A stretch of 64,000 nt of DNA from Rhodococcus sp. 105337 (GTDB lineage: Bacteria; Actinomycetota; Actinomycetes; Mycobacteriales; Mycobacteriaceae): positions 1 to 64,000 of the forward strand of contig NZ_JABAGQ010000002.1 in assembly GCF_012844225.1 (NCBI RefSeq). The letters are read 5' to 3'. Within the stretch, counting starts at the first letter, position 1; each line of letters begins with the position of its first letter. The translations under genes and the position numbers were made by a program. The notes under the pieces were generated by a model. The model was not told the DNA's origin, made no database searches, and saw only the letters and a program-made list of their open reading frames with translations. This document shows, piece by piece, positions 8,593 to 20,187 of the stretch.

Positions 8593-9246
8593 ATGACTAA
8601 CCAGATCAAGGGAATCCTGGGCACCAAGCTCGGCATGACCCAGGTCTTCGACGAGAACAACCGGGTCGTTCCGGTGACCGTCGTCAAGGCCGGACCGAAC
8701 GTGGTCACGCAGGTTCGCACCGAGGAGCGCGACGGTTACAACGCCGTGCAGCTCGCGTTCGGTGCCATCGCGCCTCGCAAGGTCAACAAGCCCGTCCGCG
8801 GCCAGTTCGACAAGGCCGGCGTGACCCCGCGCCGCCACCTCGTCGAGCTTCGCGTCGAGGACACCTCGGACTACGAGGTCGGCCAGGAGCTCACCGCAGA
8901 GGTTTTCGAGGACGGCGCATTCGTCGACGTCACCGGCACCTCCAAGGGCAAGGGCTTCGCCGGCACCATGAAGCGTCACGGCTTCGCGGGCCAGGGTGCC
9001 TCGCACGGTGCGCAGGCTGTGCACCGTCGTCCGGGTTCCATCGGTGGCTGCGCCACCCCGGGCCGCGTGTTCAAGGGCACGCGCATGTCCGGCCGGATGG
9101 GCTCCGACCGCATCACGACGCAGAACCTCTCGGTCCACAAGGTGGATGCCGAGAACGGTCTGCTCCTGATCAAGGGCGCGATCCCCGGCCGTAAGGGCGG
9201 CCTCGTGATCGTCAAGACTGCAGTGAAGGGTGGTGCACGGGCATGA
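8593..9246 (+). CDS. rplC: 50S ribosomal protein L3
   Basis: A 217-residue L3, an early assembly protein of the large subunit that reaches the peptidyl-transferase region. It starts [16 protein letters not shown] and carries the conserved [21 protein letters not shown] loop near residue 125. Its stop overlaps the rplD start by four bases (ATGA), so the two are translationally coupled. Confidence 0.98.
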   Translation: MTNQIKGILGTKLGMTQVFDENNRVVPVTVVKAGPNVVTQVRTEERDGYNAVQLAFGAIAPRKVNKPVRGQFDKAGVTPRRHLVELRVEDTSDYEVGQELTAEVFEDGAFVDVTGTSKGKGFAGTMKRHGFAGQGASHGAQAVHRRPGSIGGCATPGRVFKGTRMSGRMGSDRITTQNLSVHKVDAENGLLLIKGAIPGRKGGLVIVKTAVKGGARA

Positions 9247-9923
9247 GCACCGAGACCGCAACCAAGCTGACACTGGACGTCAAGGCGCCCGGTGGCCAGT
9301 CCAACGGCACCGTCGATCTCCCCTCGGAGATCTTCGACGCTCCCGCGAACATCGCGTTGCTGCACCAGGTCGTCGTCGCACAGCTTGCGGCGGCTCGCCA
9401 GGGCACGCACTCCACGAAGACTCGTGGCGAGGTCCGCGGCGGCGGCAAGAAGCCGTACCGCCAGAAGGGCACCGGCCGCGCCCGCCAGGGTTCGACCCGT
9501 GCACCGCAGTTCGTCGGTGGCGGCGTCGTCCACGGCCCGCAGCCGCGCGACTACTCGCAGCGCACCCCCAAGAAGATGAAGGCTGCCGCTCTCCGCGGTG
9601 CCCTCTCCGACCGGGCACGCAACGAGCGCATCCACGTGATCACCGAACTCGTCGCGGGTCAGACCCCGTCGACGAAGAGTGCTCGCACGTTCCTCGGCGA
9701 AATCAGCGACCGCAAGAAGGTCCTGCTCGTCGTCGGCCGTGAAGACGTGGCGGCGTGGAAGTCGGTGCAGAACCTTCCGAACGTCCACGCGCTCGCGCCG
9801 GATCAGCTGAACACCTACGACGTGCTCTACAGCGACGACGTCGTGTTCAGCGTCGAAGCGCTGAACGCGTTCATCCACGGCCCGGCAGAGTCCGGCCAGG
9901 AATTCAAGGAGGAGACCAAGTGA
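9243..9923 (+). CDS. rplD: 50S ribosomal protein L4
   Basis: A 226-residue L4. The N-terminal half has the basic loop [26 protein letters not shown], which lines the peptide exit tunnel. In many bacteria L4 represses its own operon by binding the S10 leader; the long leader here would allow that, but no specific site is proven. It overlaps both neighbours by four bases. Confidence 0.98.
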   Translation: MSTETATKLTLDVKAPGGQSNGTVDLPSEIFDAPANIALLHQVVVAQLAAARQGTHSTKTRGEVRGGGKKPYRQKGTGRARQGSTRAPQFVGGGVVHGPQPRDYSQRTPKKMKAAALRGALSDRARNERIHVITELVAGQTPSTKSARTFLGEISDRKKVLLVVGREDVAAWKSVQNLPNVHALAPDQLNTYDVLYSDDVVFSVEALNAFIHGPAESGQEFKEETK

Positions 9924-10225
9924 GCACGATCGCCGATCCGCGCGACATCCTGCTGGCTCCCGTCATCTCCGAGAAGTCCTATGGACTGATGGAAGACGGC
10001 ACGTACACCTTCCTGGTTCACCCGGACTCGAACAAGACGCAGATCAAGATTGCCGTCGAGAAGGTCTTCGGCGTCAAGGTGACCAGCGTCAACACCGCGA
10101 ACCGTCAGGGCAAGCGCAAGCGGACCCGCTCCGGTTACGGCAAGCGCAAGGACACCAAGCGCGCGCTCGTGACCCTGGCCGCCGACAGCAAGCCCATCGA
10201 GATCTTCGGAGGCCCGGTCGCGTAG
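9920..10225 (+). CDS. rplW: 50S ribosomal protein L23
   Basis: A 101-residue L23, a docking site for trigger factor and SRP at the tunnel exit. It reads [17 protein letters not shown] and has the basic loop [18 protein letters not shown] near residue 65. The GTG start at 9920 overlaps the rplD stop (GTGA) and is preceded by AAGGAGGAG. A longer open frame upstream in this phase is the shadow of rplD. Confidence 0.97.
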   Translation: MSTIADPRDILLAPVISEKSYGLMEDGTYTFLVHPDSNKTQIKIAVEKVFGVKVTSVNTANRQGKRKRTRSGYGKRKDTKRALVTLAADSKPIEIFGGPVA

Positions 10226-10263
10226 CGATCGGAACTCTCGAGAGATAGAGGACGAGAAGACTC

Positions 10264-11097
10264 ATGGCAATCCGTAAGTACAAGCCGACTACGCCGGGCC
10301 GTCGTGGCGCCAGCGTGTCGGACTTCGCCGAGATCACTCGGTCGACGCCCGAAAAGTCGCTGGTTCGCCCGCTTCACGGTCGTGGTGGACGTAATGCGCA
10401 CGGTCGCATCACCACCCGGCACAAGGGTGGCGGCCACAAGCGCGCCTACCGCCTGATCGATTTCCGTCGCAACGACAAGGACGGAATCCCGGCGAAGGTC
10501 GCTCACATCGAGTACGACCCCAACCGCACCGCTCGCATCGCGCTGCTCCACTACGTGGACGGCGAGAAGCGCTACATCATCGCCCCCAAGGGCCTGATGC
10601 AGGGTGCTCCGGTCGAGTCCGGCCCCACGGCCGACATCAAGCCGGGTAACAACCTGCCGCTGCGCAACATCCCGACCGGTACCACCATCCACGCAGTCGA
10701 GCTGCGTCCGGGTGGCGGCGCCAAGATGGCACGTTCCGCCGGCGCGAGCATCCAGCTCCTCGGTAAGGAAGGCACCTACGCCACGCTGCGTATGCCGTCC
10801 GGTGAAATCCGTCGCGTCGACGTGCGCTGCCGCGCCACCGTCGGCGAGGTCGGCAACGCCGAGCAGTCGAACATCAACTGGGGTAAGGCCGGCCGTATGC
10901 GGTGGAAGGGCAAGCGCCCGACCGTCCGTGGTGTCGTGATGAACCCGGTCGACCACCCGCACGGTGGTGGCGAGGGCAAGACCTCGGGTGGTCGCCACCC
11001 GGTCAGCCCCTGGGGTAAGCCGGAAGGCCGTACCCGCAAGAACAAGGCGTCCGACAAGCTCATCGTCCGTCGCCGCCGTACCGGTAAAAAGCGCTAG
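10264..11097 (+). CDS. rplB: 50S ribosomal protein L2
   Basis: A 277-residue L2, needed for subunit joining and peptidyl-transferase activity. The conserved [20 protein letters not shown] segment near residue 222 carries the His that lies close to the catalytic centre. The ATG start at 10264 follows GAGGACGAGAAG. The gene lies in canonical S10-operon order, rplW-rplB-rpsS. Confidence 0.98.
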   Translation: MAIRKYKPTTPGRRGASVSDFAEITRSTPEKSLVRPLHGRGGRNAHGRITTRHKGGGHKRAYRLIDFRRNDKDGIPAKVAHIEYDPNRTARIALLHYVDGEKRYIIAPKGLMQGAPVESGPTADIKPGNNLPLRNIPTGTTIHAVELRPGGGAKMARSAGASIQLLGKEGTYATLRMPSGEIRRVDVRCRATVGEVGNAEQSNINWGKAGRMRWKGKRPTVRGVVMNPVDHPHGGGEGKTSGGRHPVSPWGKPEGRTRKNKASDKLIVRRRRTGKKR

Positions 11098-11116
11098 TCA
11101 AGGAGGGAGTTAGAGA

Positions 11117-11394
11117 ATGCCACGCAGCCTCAAGAAGGGCCCGTTCGTCGACGACCACCTCCTGGCGAAGGTCGACGTCCAGAACGAGAAGGGCACCAAG
11201 CAGGTCATCAAGACCTGGTCGCGCCGTTCCACGATTCTGCCGGACTTCATCGGTCACACGTTTGCCGTCCATGACGGACGCAAGCACGTGCCGGTGTTCA
11301 TCTCGGATTCGATGGTCGGCCACAAGCTCGGTGAATTCGCACCGACCCGTACGTTCAAGGGCCACATCAAGGACGACCGGAAGAGCAAGCGTCG

Positions 11395-11398
<4 letters not shown>
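11117..11398 (+). CDS. rpsS: 30S ribosomal protein S19
   Basis: A 93-residue S19 of the 30S head, beginning [18 protein letters not shown] and ending with the basic tail [14 protein letters not shown]. It is preceded by AAGGAGGGAG and overlaps rplV by four bases (ATGA). Confidence 0.98.
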
Positions 11399-12590
<1,192 letters not shown>

Positions 12591-12593
12591 CGC

Positions 12594-13010
12594 ATGTTGA
12601 TCCCACGGCGGGTCAAACACCGCAAGCAGCACCATCCGAGCCGTACGGGTGCCGCCAAGGGCGGAACCCAGGTGACCTTCGGTGAGTGGGGCATCCAGGC
12701 TCTCGAGCCGGCCTACATCACCAACCGGCAGATCGAGTCCGCTCGTATCGCCATGACCCGGCACATCAAGCGTGGCGGCAAGATCTGGATCAACATCTTC
12801 CCGGATCGCCCCCTCACGAAGAAGCCGGCCGAAACCCGCATGGGTTCCGGTAAGGGTTCCCCCGAGTGGTGGGTCGCGAACGTCAAGCCCGGTCGGGTCC
12901 TGTTCGAGATGAGCTACCCGAACGAGGAGATTGCTCGCGAGGCCCTGCGTCGCGCGATGCACAAGCTCCCCTGCAAGTGCCGCATCGTGACGAGGGAGGA
13001 GCAGTTCTGA
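12594..13010 (+). CDS. rplP: 50S ribosomal protein L16
   Basis: A 138-residue L16, starting [15 protein letters not shown] and containing [21 protein letters not shown]. It helps position the A-site tRNA. It starts 3 bases after rpsC, and its TGA overlaps the rpmC ATG by one base. Confidence 0.98.
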   Translation: MLIPRRVKHRKQHHPSRTGAAKGGTQVTFGEWGIQALEPAYITNRQIESARIAMTRHIKRGGKIWINIFPDRPLTKKPAETRMGSGKGSPEWWVANVKPGRVLFEMSYPNEEIAREALRRAMHKLPCKCRIVTREEQF

Positions 13011-13246
13011 TGGCTACCGGTACCCCCGCCGCGGAACTCCGCGAGCTGAGCGACGCAGAGCTGGCCGACAAGGTCCGTGAGTTCAAGGAAGAGCTGTTCA
13101 ACCTGCGCTTCCAGATGGCCACCGGACAGTTGGACAACAACCGTCGGCTGCGTGTCGTTCGCAACGAGATCGCACGTATCTACACGGTGCTGCGCGAGCG
13201 TGAGCTCGGACTGGCCACCGGCCCGAACACGGGTGATGTGGCATGA
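13010..13246 (+). CDS. rpmC: 50S ribosomal protein L29
   Basis: A 78-residue L29, with the two-helix core [27 protein letters not shown] and [19 protein letters not shown]. It contacts trigger factor at the tunnel exit. ATG 13010 is chosen because it shares one base with the rplP stop and gives the family length. It overlaps rpsQ by four bases. Confidence 0.96.
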   Translation: MATGTPAAELRELSDAELADKVREFKEELFNLRFQMATGQLDNNRRLRVVRNEIARIYTVLRERELGLATGPNTGDVA

Positions 13247-13527
13247 GTGAGGAAAAGACAGTGAGCACAAACGAAGACCGCGCGAGCCGCAAGGTTCGCA
13301 TCGGCTATGTCGTCTCGGACAAGATGGAAAAGACCATCGTTGTCGAGCTCGAGGATCGTGTGAAGCACCCGCTGTACGGCAAGATCATCCGCCGTACCAC
13401 CCGGGTGAAGGCACACGACGAGAACAGCCTCGCCGGCGTCGGCGACCGCGTGCAGCTGATGGAGACCCGTCCGCTGTCCGCGTCGAAGCGGTGGCGTCTG
13501 GTCGAGGTGCTCGAGAAGGCCAAGTAG
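13243..13527 (+). CDS. rpsQ: 30S ribosomal protein S17
   Basis: A 94-residue S17, an early 16S rRNA-binding protein with an OB fold ([34 protein letters not shown]). It has a ~15-residue hydrophilic N-terminal extension. It is the last gene of the S10 operon and is followed by a strong hairpin and then a new promoter. Confidence 0.97.
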   Translation: MSEEKTVSTNEDRASRKVRIGYVVSDKMEKTIVVELEDRVKHPLYGKIIRRTTRVKAHDENSLAGVGDRVQLMETRPLSASKRWRLVEVLEKAK

Positions 13528-13557
13528 GCTTCCGGCATCGTCGGTGAAGTACCTCGA

Positions 13558-13599
13558 CAGCACCCCCGGCACCCGATCACTCGGGTGGTGGGGGTGCTG
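13558..13599 (+). terminator. Terminator hairpin at the end of the S10 operon
   Basis: Two nested stems, CAGCACCCCC / GGGGGTGCTG outside and CACCCGA / TCGGGTG inside with a 4-base loop, are followed by TTCTTC. The structure ends the S10 transcript about 30 bases after rpsQ. Confidence 0.8.
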
Positions 13600-13677
13600 T
13601 TCTTCGCCGTAGTGACGTACGGAACGGGCCGGCACAGCCGGACCCGGGGCATGGGACCGAGCACACGGTTCGCTAAT

Positions 13678-13707
13678 TTGCCCTGGGTACGGTATATGGC
13701 CTACTCT
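13678..13707 (+). promoter_or_regulatory. Candidate promoter of the spc operon (rplN)
   Basis: TTGCCC (13678-13683), 18 bases, TACTCT (13702-13707). Transcription would begin near 13714, giving a leader of about 110 bases. A 13-base palindrome, CACGGGACCCGTG (13720-13732), lies at the very start of that leader and might be a structure or a binding site. Confidence 0.5.
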
Positions 13708-13825
13708 GGACGGGTTGCTCACGGGACCCGTGCGCCCAGCGTATGTGCGCCGCGAGCAAACGACGACCGCGTACGTCCAGGTCGGAAATCTGACGTACAT
13801 ACCAATCCAGGTCAAGGAGAAGTAA

Positions 13826-14194
13826 GTGATCCAGCAGGAGTCGCGACTGCGCGTCGCCGACAACACGGGTGCCAAGGAGATTCTCTGCATCCGCGTTCTC
13901 GGTGGCTCGTCCCGTCGCTACGCCGGTATCGGTGACATCATCGTCGGCACCGTCAAGGAGGCGATCCCCGGCGGCAACGTCAAGCGTGGTGAGGTCGTCA
14001 AGGCCGTTATCGTGCGCACCACCAAGGAGCGCCGCCGGCCGGACGGCTCGTACATCAAGTTCGACGAGAACGCTGCCGTCCTCATCAAGGGCGACAACGA
14101 TCCTCGCGGAACCCGCATCTTCGGACCCGTCGGTCGCGAGCTTCGCGACAAGCGCTTCATGAAGATCGTCTCGCTTGCTCCGGAGGTGCTGTGA
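13826..14194 (+). CDS. rplN: 50S ribosomal protein L14
   Basis: A 122-residue L14 at the subunit interface, starting [28 protein letters not shown] and ending [16 protein letters not shown]. The GTG start is preceded by AAGGAGAAG. It is the first gene of the spc operon; its stop overlaps the rplX start. Confidence 0.98.
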   Translation: MIQQESRLRVADNTGAKEILCIRVLGGSSRRYAGIGDIIVGTVKEAIPGGNVKRGEVVKAVIVRTTKERRRPDGSYIKFDENAAVLIKGDNDPRGTRIFGPVGRELRDKRFMKIVSLAPEVL

Positions 14195-14511
14195 TGAAGG
14201 TGCACAAGGGCGACACCGTTCTCGTCATCTCGGGTAAGGACAAGGGCGCCAAGGGCAAGGTCATCGAGGCCTACCCGAAGCAGAACCGTGTCCTCGTCGA
14301 GGGCGTGAACCGCATCAAGAAGCACACCGCAGTCTCGGCCAACGAGCGTGGTGCCTCCACCGGCGGCATCGTCACGCAAGAGGCCCCGATCCACGTTTCC
14401 AACGTTGCGGTCATCGACTCGGACGGCAACGCCACGCGCGTGGGCTACCGCGTCGACGAGGAGACCGGCAAGCGCGTTCGGATTTCCCGGAAGAACGGGA
14501 AGGACATCTGA
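14194..14511 (+). CDS. rplX: 50S ribosomal protein L24
   Basis: A 105-residue L24 with the KOW motif ([22 protein letters not shown]), an assembly initiator of the large subunit. ATG 14194 is preferred because CGGAGG stands 7 bases upstream and the protein then begins as family members do. An in-frame GTG at 14191 would add one residue. Confidence 0.97.
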   Translation: MKVHKGDTVLVISGKDKGAKGKVIEAYPKQNRVLVEGVNRIKKHTAVSANERGASTGGIVTQEAPIHVSNVAVIDSDGNATRVGYRVDEETGKRVRISRKNGKDI

Positions 14512-14512
14512 C

Positions 14513-15079
14513 ATGACCACCACTGAGACCAAGACCATGCCGCGCCTGAAGGTGCGGTACCGCGAGGAGATCCGCGACGCGCTGCAGTCGGAATACGGCT
14601 ACGCGAACGTCATGCAGATCCCCGGCGTCGTGAAGGTCGTCGTCAACATGGGTGTCGGCGACGCCGCCCGCGACGCGAAGCTGATCAACGGCGCGGTCAA
14701 CGACCTCGCACTGATCACCGGCCAGAAGCCCGAGATCCGCAAGGCACGTAAGTCCATCGCACAGTTCAAGCTGCGCGAAGGCATGCCGATCGGTGCCCGC
14801 GTCACGCTTCGTGGCGACCGCATGTGGGAGTTCCTGGACCGTCTCGTGTCCATCGCGCTGCCCCGTATCCGGGACTTCCGCGGCCTCAACGGCAACCAGT
14901 TCGACGGAAACGGCAACTACACGTTCGGCCTGAACGAGCAGTCGATGTTCCACGAGATCGACGTGGACAAGATCGATCGCCCGCGCGGCATGGACATCAC
15001 CGTCGTCACGACCGCCACCAACAACGAAGAAGGCCGTGCCCTGCTCAAGCACCTCGGCTTCCCGTTCAAGGAGAACTGA
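14513..15079 (+). CDS. rplE: 50S ribosomal protein L5
   Basis: A 188-residue L5, the 5S rRNA-binding protein of the central protuberance. It contains [32 protein letters not shown] and the C-terminal [29 protein letters not shown] 14513, two bases after the rplX stop, gives the usual length; longer upstream reading is the rplX shadow. Confidence 0.97.
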   Translation: MTTTETKTMPRLKVRYREEIRDALQSEYGYANVMQIPGVVKVVVNMGVGDAARDAKLINGAVNDLALITGQKPEIRKARKSIAQFKLREGMPIGARVTLRGDRMWEFLDRLVSIALPRIRDFRGLNGNQFDGNGNYTFGLNEQSMFHEIDVDKIDRPRGMDITVVTTATNNEEGRALLKHLGFPFKEN

Positions 15080-15083
15080 GCCC

Positions 15084-15269
15084 ATGGCTAAGAAGGCACT
15101 GGTCAACAAGGCCAACAAGAAGCCGAAGTTCGCGGTGCGCGCCTACACCCGCTGCCAGCGCTGCGGGCGCCCGCACTCGGTCTTCCGCAAGTTCGGACTC
15201 TGCCGCATCTGCCTTCGCGAGATGGCACACCGCGGTGAGCTTCCGGGAGTTCACAAGAGCTCCTGGTGA
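15084..15269 (+). CDS. rpsZ: 30S ribosomal protein S14, zinc-binding type (type Z)
   Basis: A 61-residue S14 with four zinc-ligand cysteines, Cys24, Cys27, Cys40 and Cys43 (CQRC and CRIC). This is the short, zinc-requiring form that sits in the spc operon; many actinobacteria also carry a zinc-free, Zur-regulated paralogue elsewhere, which is not in this window. It starts 4 bases after rplE. Confidence 0.96.
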   Translation: MAKKALVNKANKKPKFAVRAYTRCQRCGRPHSVFRKFGLCRICLREMAHRGELPGVHKSSW

Positions 15270-15276
15270 CGTGAAC

Positions 15277-15346
15277 GGTGGGCGGAGCGCCGACGGCCTC
15301 CGCCCACCGCCACGCTGTCATGGGTTCGCGGCACCGCCGCGAACCC
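15277..15346 (+). terminator. Two tandem hairpins between rpsZ and rpsH
   Basis: The first hairpin has arms GGTGGGCGGAG / CTCCGCCCACC (15277-15287, 15298-15308). The second has arms GGGTTCGCGG / CCGCGAACCC (15322-15331, 15337-15346). Neither has a T-tract. They fill the largest gap inside the spc operon and may cause partial termination, protect mRNA ends, or serve as a processing point. Confidence 0.6.
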
Positions 15347-15434
15347 GCATCGAAACCGAGTTCGATGTAGGCCCACGGCCGGGATATCCCGGTGTTGCAT
15401 GGGAACCGCACCGAGAAAGGTGTACAGGTCAGCC

Positions 15435-15833
15435 ATGACCATGACCGACCCCATCGCAGACTTCTTGACGCGTCTGCGTAACGCCAATACGGCGTACCAC
15501 GACGAGGTCAAGCTCCCGTCCTCGAAGATCAAGGTGAACATCGCCGAGATCCTCAAGCGCGAGGGCTACATCTCCGACTACCGCACCGAGGACGCCGAGG
15601 TGGGCACGACCCTCATCGTCGACCTCAAGTACGGCCCTTCCCGTGAGCGCAGCCTTGCAGGCGTGCGCCGCGTGTCGAAGCCCGGCCTGCGCGTGTACGC
15701 GAAATCCACCAACCTGCCCAAGGTCCTGGGCGGCCTCGGCGTGGCGATTATCTCCACGTCTTCCGGCCTGCTCACCGATCGCCAGGCGGCCAAGCAGAAG
15801 GTGGGCGGGGAAGTCCTCGCCTACGTCTGGTAA
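15435..15833 (+). CDS. rpsH: 30S ribosomal protein S8
   Basis: A 132-residue S8, starting [20 protein letters not shown] and ending with the family signature [23 protein letters not shown]8 binds 16S rRNA, and in E. coli represses the spc operon by binding its mRNA near rplE; no such site is evident here. ATG 15435 follows AGAAAGGTGTACAG; an in-frame ATG two codons later is an alternative. Confidence 0.97.
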   Translation: MTMTDPIADFLTRLRNANTAYHDEVKLPSSKIKVNIAEILKREGYISDYRTEDAEVGTTLIVDLKYGPSRERSLAGVRRVSKPGLRVYAKSTNLPKVLGGLGVAIISTSSGLLTDRQAAKQKVGGEVLAYVW

Positions 15834-15847
15834 GGGAGGCCACCACA

Positions 15848-16387
15848 ATGTCGCGAATCGGAAAACTCCCCGTAGTCGTCCCCTCGGGTGTCGAGGTGAA
15901 CATCGATGGCCAGGCCGTCGCAGTGAAGGGCCCCAAGGGCAACCTCTCGCTGACGGTCGCCGAGCCCATCGTCGTCACCAAGGGTGATGACGGAGCAATC
16001 AACGTCACGCGTCCGAACGACGAGCGTCGCAGCCGTGCGCTGCACGGTCTGTCCCGGACCCTGGTGCAGAACCTCATCGTCGGCGTGACCGAGGGCTACA
16101 CCACGAAGATGGAAATCTTCGGTGTCGGCTACCGCGTGGCCCTCAAGGGTAAGGACCTCGAGTTCTCCCTGGGCTACAGCCACCCGGTGCTGATCGAAGC
16201 GCCCGAGGGCATCACGTTTGCCGTCGAGACCCCGACGAAGTTCTCGATCACGGGGATCGACAAGCAGAAGGTCGGCCAGATCGCTGCCAACATCCGCCGG
16301 CTGCGCAAGTCCGACCCGTACAAGGGCAAGGGCATCCGCTACGAGGGTGAACAGGTCCGTCGCAAGGTCGGAAAGACGGGTAAGTGA
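15848..16387 (+). CDS. rplF: 50S ribosomal protein L6
   Basis: A 179-residue L6 with two similar domains, starting [17 protein letters not shown] and ending [20 protein letters not shown] plus a basic tail. It lies near the sarcin-ricin loop. It is 14 bases after rpsH with GGGAGG upstream. Confidence 0.98.
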   Translation: MSRIGKLPVVVPSGVEVNIDGQAVAVKGPKGNLSLTVAEPIVVTKGDDGAINVTRPNDERRSRALHGLSRTLVQNLIVGVTEGYTTKMEIFGVGYRVALKGKDLEFSLGYSHPVLIEAPEGITFAVETPTKFSITGIDKQKVGQIAANIRRLRKSDPYKGKGIRYEGEQVRRKVGKTGK

Positions 16388-16389
16388 TC

Positions 16390-16797
16390 ATGAGCCAGAC
16401 CGAGAACCAGAAGGCAAAGCGCATTCCGCGCGGCAAGGACGTGTCCACCACGCGTCGCCTCTCGAAGACGCGTCGTCACTTCCGCCTCCGCAAGAAGATC
16501 TCCGGCACCACCGAGCGTCCGCGTCTCGTCGTGAACCGGTCGTCGCGTCACATGCATGTGCAGTTGATCGACGACCTGACGGGTACGACCCTCGCCGCAG
16601 CTTCGACCATCGAACCCGATGTGCGTGCTGTCGAGGGCGACAAGAAGGCTCGTGGCGCGAAGGTCGGTCAGCTGATCGCCGAGCGCGCCAAGGCTGCCGG
16701 CGTGGAGGCCGTGGTCTTCGACCGCGGTGGCCACACCTACAGCGGCCGCATCGCGGCCCTCGCGGACGCGGCTCGCGAAAGCGGGTTGAAGTTCTGA
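16390..16797 (+). CDS. rplR: 50S ribosomal protein L18
   Basis: A 135-residue L18 that binds 5S rRNA with L5. Core motifs are [18 protein letters not shown] and [22 protein letters not shown]. Two starts are possible: GTG 16384, overlapping the rplF stop, and ATG 16390. ATG is chosen because MSQTENQK resembles family N-termini, but overlap coupling would favour GTG. Confidence 0.95.
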   Translation: MSQTENQKAKRIPRGKDVSTTRRLSKTRRHFRLRKKISGTTERPRLVVNRSSRHMHVQLIDDLTGTTLAAASTIEPDVRAVEGDKKARGAKVGQLIAERAKAAGVEAVVFDRGGHTYSGRIAALADAARESGLKF

Positions 16798-16828
16798 TGA
16801 TGACTTTTTCGAACGGAAGGAACGCCTG

Positions 16829-17485
16829 ATGCCGGGACGTCAGCGGCGTGACGGCGGCAGCGGCCCTGCCGGCCAGAACCCCAACAGCAGCAGCAGCGGT
16901 GACAACCGCGGCGGTCGTGACCGCCGTGACCGCGACTCGCGTGGCGGCAACGCTGCCGAGAAGTCGAACTACATCGAGCGTGTCGTCTCGATCAACCGTG
17001 TGTCGAAGGTCGTCAAGGGCGGCCGTCGCTTCAGCTTCACCGCTCTGGTGATCGTGGGCGACGGTAACGGCTTGGTCGGCGTCGGCTACGGCAAGGCCAA
17101 GGAAGTTCCCGCGGCCATCCAGAAGGGCGTCGAAGAGGCTCGCAAGGGCTTCTTCCGCGTGCCGATGATCGCCACCACCATCACTCACCCGGTTCAGGGT
17201 GAGGCCGCAGCAGGCATCGTCATGCTGCGTCCGGCTTCGCCGGGTACCGGTGTTATCGCCGGTGGCGCGGTGCGTGCCGTGCTGGAGTGCGCGGGCATCT
17301 CCGACATCCTGTCGAAGTCCCTGGGCTCCGACAACGCCATCAATGTGGTGCACGCGACGGTTGCGGCTCTCAAGAGCCTGCAGCGTCCGGAAGAGGTTGC
17401 GGCTCGCCGTGGTCTCTCCCTCGAGGAAGTTGCCCCCGCCGGCATGCTTCGCGCCCGTGCACAGGCTGCTGGGAGCGTGAAGTAA
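16829..17485 (+). CDS. rpsE: 30S ribosomal protein S5 with low-complexity N-terminal extension
   Basis: A 218-residue S5, important for translational fidelity. Residues 1-45 are a Gly/Asn/Arg/Asp-rich extension absent from E. coli (167 residues) but usual in actinobacteria. The core starts at [29 protein letters not shown]-like sequence and includes [21 protein letters not shown] 16829 follows GGAAGGAA. Its TAA overlaps the rpmD start by one base. Confidence 0.97.
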   Translation: MPGRQRRDGGSGPAGQNPNSSSSGDNRGGRDRRDRDSRGGNAAEKSNYIERVVSINRVSKVVKGGRRFSFTALVIVGDGNGLVGVGYGKAKEVPAAIQKGVEEARKGFFRVPMIATTITHPVQGEAAAGIVMLRPASPGTGVIAGGAVRAVLECAGISDILSKSLGSDNAINVVHATVAALKSLQRPEEVAARRGLSLEEVAPAGMLRARAQAAGSVK

Positions 17486-17664
17486 TGGCAGAGCTGAAGA
17501 TCACCCAGATCAAGAGCACCATCGGCGCCAAGTCGAATCAGCGGGACAGCCTGCGCACCCTCGGTCTGCGGAAGATCCGTCAGTCCGTCGTCCGCGAGGA
17601 CAATGCGCAGAACCGTGGCTTGATCAACGTGGTGCGTCACCTCGTGACCGTTGAGGAGGTCTGA
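17485..17664 (+). CDS. rpmD: 50S ribosomal protein L30
   Basis: A 59-residue L30, reading [30 protein letters not shown]. It lies between rpsE and rplO as in all spc operons. ATG 17485 shares a base with the rpsE stop. A longer frame upstream is only the rpsE shadow. Confidence 0.97.
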   Translation: MAELKITQIKSTIGAKSNQRDSLRTLGLRKIRQSVVREDNAQNRGLINVVRHLVTVEEV

Positions 17665-17666
17665 AA

Positions 17667-18110
17667 ATGACCATCAAGCTGCATCACCTGCGCCCGGCTC
17701 CGGGCGCGAAGACCGAAAAGACCCGCGTCGGACGTGGCGAGGGTTCCAAGGGCAAGACCGCTGGTCGCGGTACGAAGGGTACGAAGGCACGTAAGAACGT
17801 GTCGGCAGCCTTCGAAGGTGGCCAGATGCCGATTCACATGCGTCTCCCGAAGCTCAAGGGCTTCAAGAACGCATTCCGCACCGAGTACCAGATCGTCAAT
17901 GTCGGCGACATCGCACGGGTGTTCCCCGAGGGTGGCCAGATCGGCATCGACGAGCTCGTCTCGAACGGACTGGTCCGCAAGAACCAGCTCGTGAAGGTGC
18001 TCGGCGAGGGCGAGCTGTCGGTGGCCGTGCAGGTCACCGCCAACAAGTTCTCGGGCTCCGCCAAGGAAAAGATCGCCGCTGCCGGCGGCACCACGACCGA
18101 ACTGGTCTGA
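17667..18110 (+). CDS. rplO: 50S ribosomal protein L15
   Basis: A 147-residue L15, a late assembly protein. The N-terminus is rich in Gly/Lys/Arg ([23 protein letters not shown]), and [18 protein letters not shown] follows. It starts 2 bases after rpmD and closes the spc operon before a strong hairpin. Confidence 0.98.
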   Translation: MTIKLHHLRPAPGAKTEKTRVGRGEGSKGKTAGRGTKGTKARKNVSAAFEGGQMPIHMRLPKLKGFKNAFRTEYQIVNVGDIARVFPEGGQIGIDELVSNGLVRKNQLVKVLGEGELSVAVQVTANKFSGSAKEKIAAAGGTTTELV

Positions 18111-18138
18111 CCTGTTCGATCATGTGAGCCAAGGCTCG

Positions 18139-18178
18139 CGAACGGCCGCGTTGCAGAACCCTGCATCGCGGCCGTTCG
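18139..18178 (+). terminator. Hairpin between rplO and secY
   Basis: A 12-bp inverted repeat (CGAACGGCCGCG / CGCGGCCGTTCG) continues inward as TGCAG / CTGCA with a 4-base loop. TGCTTT follows. It separates the spc operon from secY, which therefore likely has its own promoter in the next 130 bases; TAGAGT at 18236-18241 is a possible -10 element. Confidence 0.7.
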
Positions 18179-18313
18179 TGCTTTCACCGAGTTGAAGTAC
18201 GCTACCGGCGTACTCGCCCGCTGAGGGCACACTGTTAGAGTTTTAGAGTTGTCTACTTTTCCGACGGGTCCGAAGTCGACCCGCCGTCCCCGATCGGCCT
18301 GCCAGGAGGATCT

Positions 18314-19627
18314 TTGCTTTCCGCCTTCGTTTCGGCCCTCAGGACACCGGACCTGAGGCGGAAGATTCTCATCGCCCTCGGTCTCGTGGCCCTGTATCGC
18401 CTCGGTGCGACCGTGCCGTCCCCGGGCGTCGACTACGGCAACGTCCAGGCCTGTGTCGATCAGCTTGCCGGTGGCGATCAAGCCGGCATCTACTCGTTGA
18501 TCAATCTCTTCTCCGGTGGTGCGCTGCTGCAGCTGTCGGTGTTCGCGATCGGCATCATGCCGTTCATTACCGCGAGCATCATCGTCCAGTTGCTCACCGT
18601 CGTCATCCCTCGCTTCGAGGAGTTGCGCAAGGAAGGCCAGTCCGGCCAGGCCAAGATGACGCAGTACACGCGTTATCTGGCCGTCGCACTCGCTGTTCTC
18701 CAAGCCACCGGCATCGTGGCCCTCGCCGCCCGTGGGCAGCTGCTCCAGGGCTGTTCCGAGCCGATCCTCGCCGATGACAGCATCTTCGCGATGGTCATCA
18801 TCGTCCTGGTCATGACCGCCGGTGCCGCCGTCGTCATGTGGTTCGGCGAACTCATCACCGAGCGCGGTGTCGGCAACGGTATGTCGCTGCTGATCTTCTC
18901 GGGTATCGCTGCGGCGCTCCCGACCGAGGGTCGCACCATCCTCGAGTCGCGCGGCGGTCTCGTCTTCGCGATCGTCTGCGTGGTGGCCCTGGTCATCATC
19001 ACCGGCGTCGTGTTCGTCGAGCAGGGCCAGCGCCGTATCCCGGTCCAGTACGCCAAGCGCATGGTGGGCCGGCGCATGTACGGCGGTTCGTCGACGTACC
19101 TGCCGCTCAAGGTCAACCAGGCCGGCATCATCCCGGTCATCTTCGCGTCGTCGCTGCTGTACCTGCCGAACCTCATCGGGCAGCTCACCGGCGCGACATC
19201 GGCGGTCGAGCCGAACTGGTGGCAGCGCATCGTCAACACGTACCTGATCGATCCGAGCAACCCCGTCTACATCTCGATCTACTTCGCGTTGATCGTCTTC
19301 TTCGTGTTCTTCTACGTCGCGATCACCTTCAACCCGGAGGAACGCGCCGACGAGATGAAGAAGTACGGCGGCTTCATTCCGGGCATCCGTCCGGGCCGGC
19401 CCACCGCCGAGTACCTCAGCTTCGTGCTCAACCGCATCACGGTCCCGGGCTCGATCTACCTCGGTCTCATCGCAACCCTGCCGAACTTCTTCTTGTCCGG
19501 GGGCCAGACCGCCTCGAGCATTTTCGGTGGCGCCGCGGTGCTCATTCTTGTCAGTGTCGCGCTGGACACCGTCAAGCAGATCGAAAGTCAATTGATGCAG
19601 CGTAACTACGAAGGGTTCCTCAAGTGA
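18314..19627 (+). CDS. secY: Protein translocase subunit SecY
   Basis: A 437-residue, ten-helix channel protein that with SecE and SecG moves unfolded proteins through the membrane. The start TTG 18314 gives [18 protein letters not shown], the usual actinobacterial N-terminus, just after AGGAGGA. Other landmarks are the plug/second-helix region [25 protein letters not shown] near residue 73 and the cytoplasmic loop [13 protein letters not shown] near 240. The stop overlaps the adk start (GTGA), so SecY, Adk and Map are made from one transcript. Confidence 0.98.
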   Translation: MLSAFVSALRTPDLRRKILIALGLVALYRLGATVPSPGVDYGNVQACVDQLAGGDQAGIYSLINLFSGGALLQLSVFAIGIMPFITASIIVQLLTVVIPRFEELRKEGQSGQAKMTQYTRYLAVALAVLQATGIVALAARGQLLQGCSEPILADDSIFAMVIIVLVMTAGAAVVMWFGELITERGVGNGMSLLIFSGIAAALPTEGRTILESRGGLVFAIVCVVALVIITGVVFVEQGQRRIPVQYAKRMVGRRMYGGSSTYLPLKVNQAGIIPVIFASSLLYLPNLIGQLTGATSAVEPNWWQRIVNTYLIDPSNPVYISIYFALIVFFVFFYVAITFNPEERADEMKKYGGFIPGIRPGRPTAEYLSFVLNRITVPGSIYLGLIATLPNFFLSGGQTASSIFGGAAVLILVSVALDTVKQIESQLMQRNYEGFLK

Positions 19628-20169
19628 GACTTGTACTCCTCGGTCCTCCCGGTGCCGGAAAGGGCACGCAGGCCGCGATCCTGTCCGACAAGCTCGGTGT
19701 CCCCGCGATCTCGACCGGCGATCTGTTCCGCGCCAACATCGGGCAGGGAACGCCGCTCGGCGTCGAGGCCAAGAAGTACATCGACGCGGGAGACCTCGTA
19801 CCCGCGGAGATCACGAACAACATGGTGCGTGACCGTCTCGGCGAGCCCGACGCGGCACACGGCTTCCTTCTCGACGGCTTCCCGCGCAGCGTCGAGCAGG
19901 CCAAGGAACTCGAGAACATCCTGCAGGACCTGGGCGTGGCCCTCGACGGCGTGCTGTCCTTCGTCATCGACGAGGACGTCGTCGTCGGGCGCATGCTCGC
20001 CCGCGGCCGCGCCGACGACACCGAGGACGTCATCCGCAATCGCCTCCGGGTCTACCGCGAGGAGACAGCTCCGCTGCTCGACTACTACCGCGACGCGATC
20101 ATCACGGTCGACGCCATCGGTGACGTCGAGGAGATCAACGCCCGGGCGCTCGCAGCGCTCGGCAAGTAA
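19624..20169 (+). CDS. adk: Adenylate kinase, short-LID form
   Basis: A 181-residue enzyme that interconverts ATP + AMP and 2 ADP. The P-loop GPPGAGKGT is at residues 7-15, the AMP-binding [10 protein letters not shown] near 84 and the short LID region [15 protein letters not shown] near 130. It lacks the zinc-type LID insert of longer bacterial enzymes, like the 181-residue mycobacterial protein. The GTG start overlaps secY. Confidence 0.98.
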   Translation: MRLVLLGPPGAGKGTQAAILSDKLGVPAISTGDLFRANIGQGTPLGVEAKKYIDAGDLVPAEITNNMVRDRLGEPDAAHGFLLDGFPRSVEQAKELENILQDLGVALDGVLSFVIDEDVVVGRMLARGRADDTEDVIRNRLRVYREETAPLLDYYRDAIITVDAIGDVEEINARALAALGK

Positions 20170-20187
20170 CACGTAGGAAGTTTCGAC

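Noticed and set aside
17834-19591. 585-codon minus-strand frame opposite secY
   Set aside because: Antisense shadow of secY, with Asp/Arg/Glu/Val-rich low complexity and no motif.
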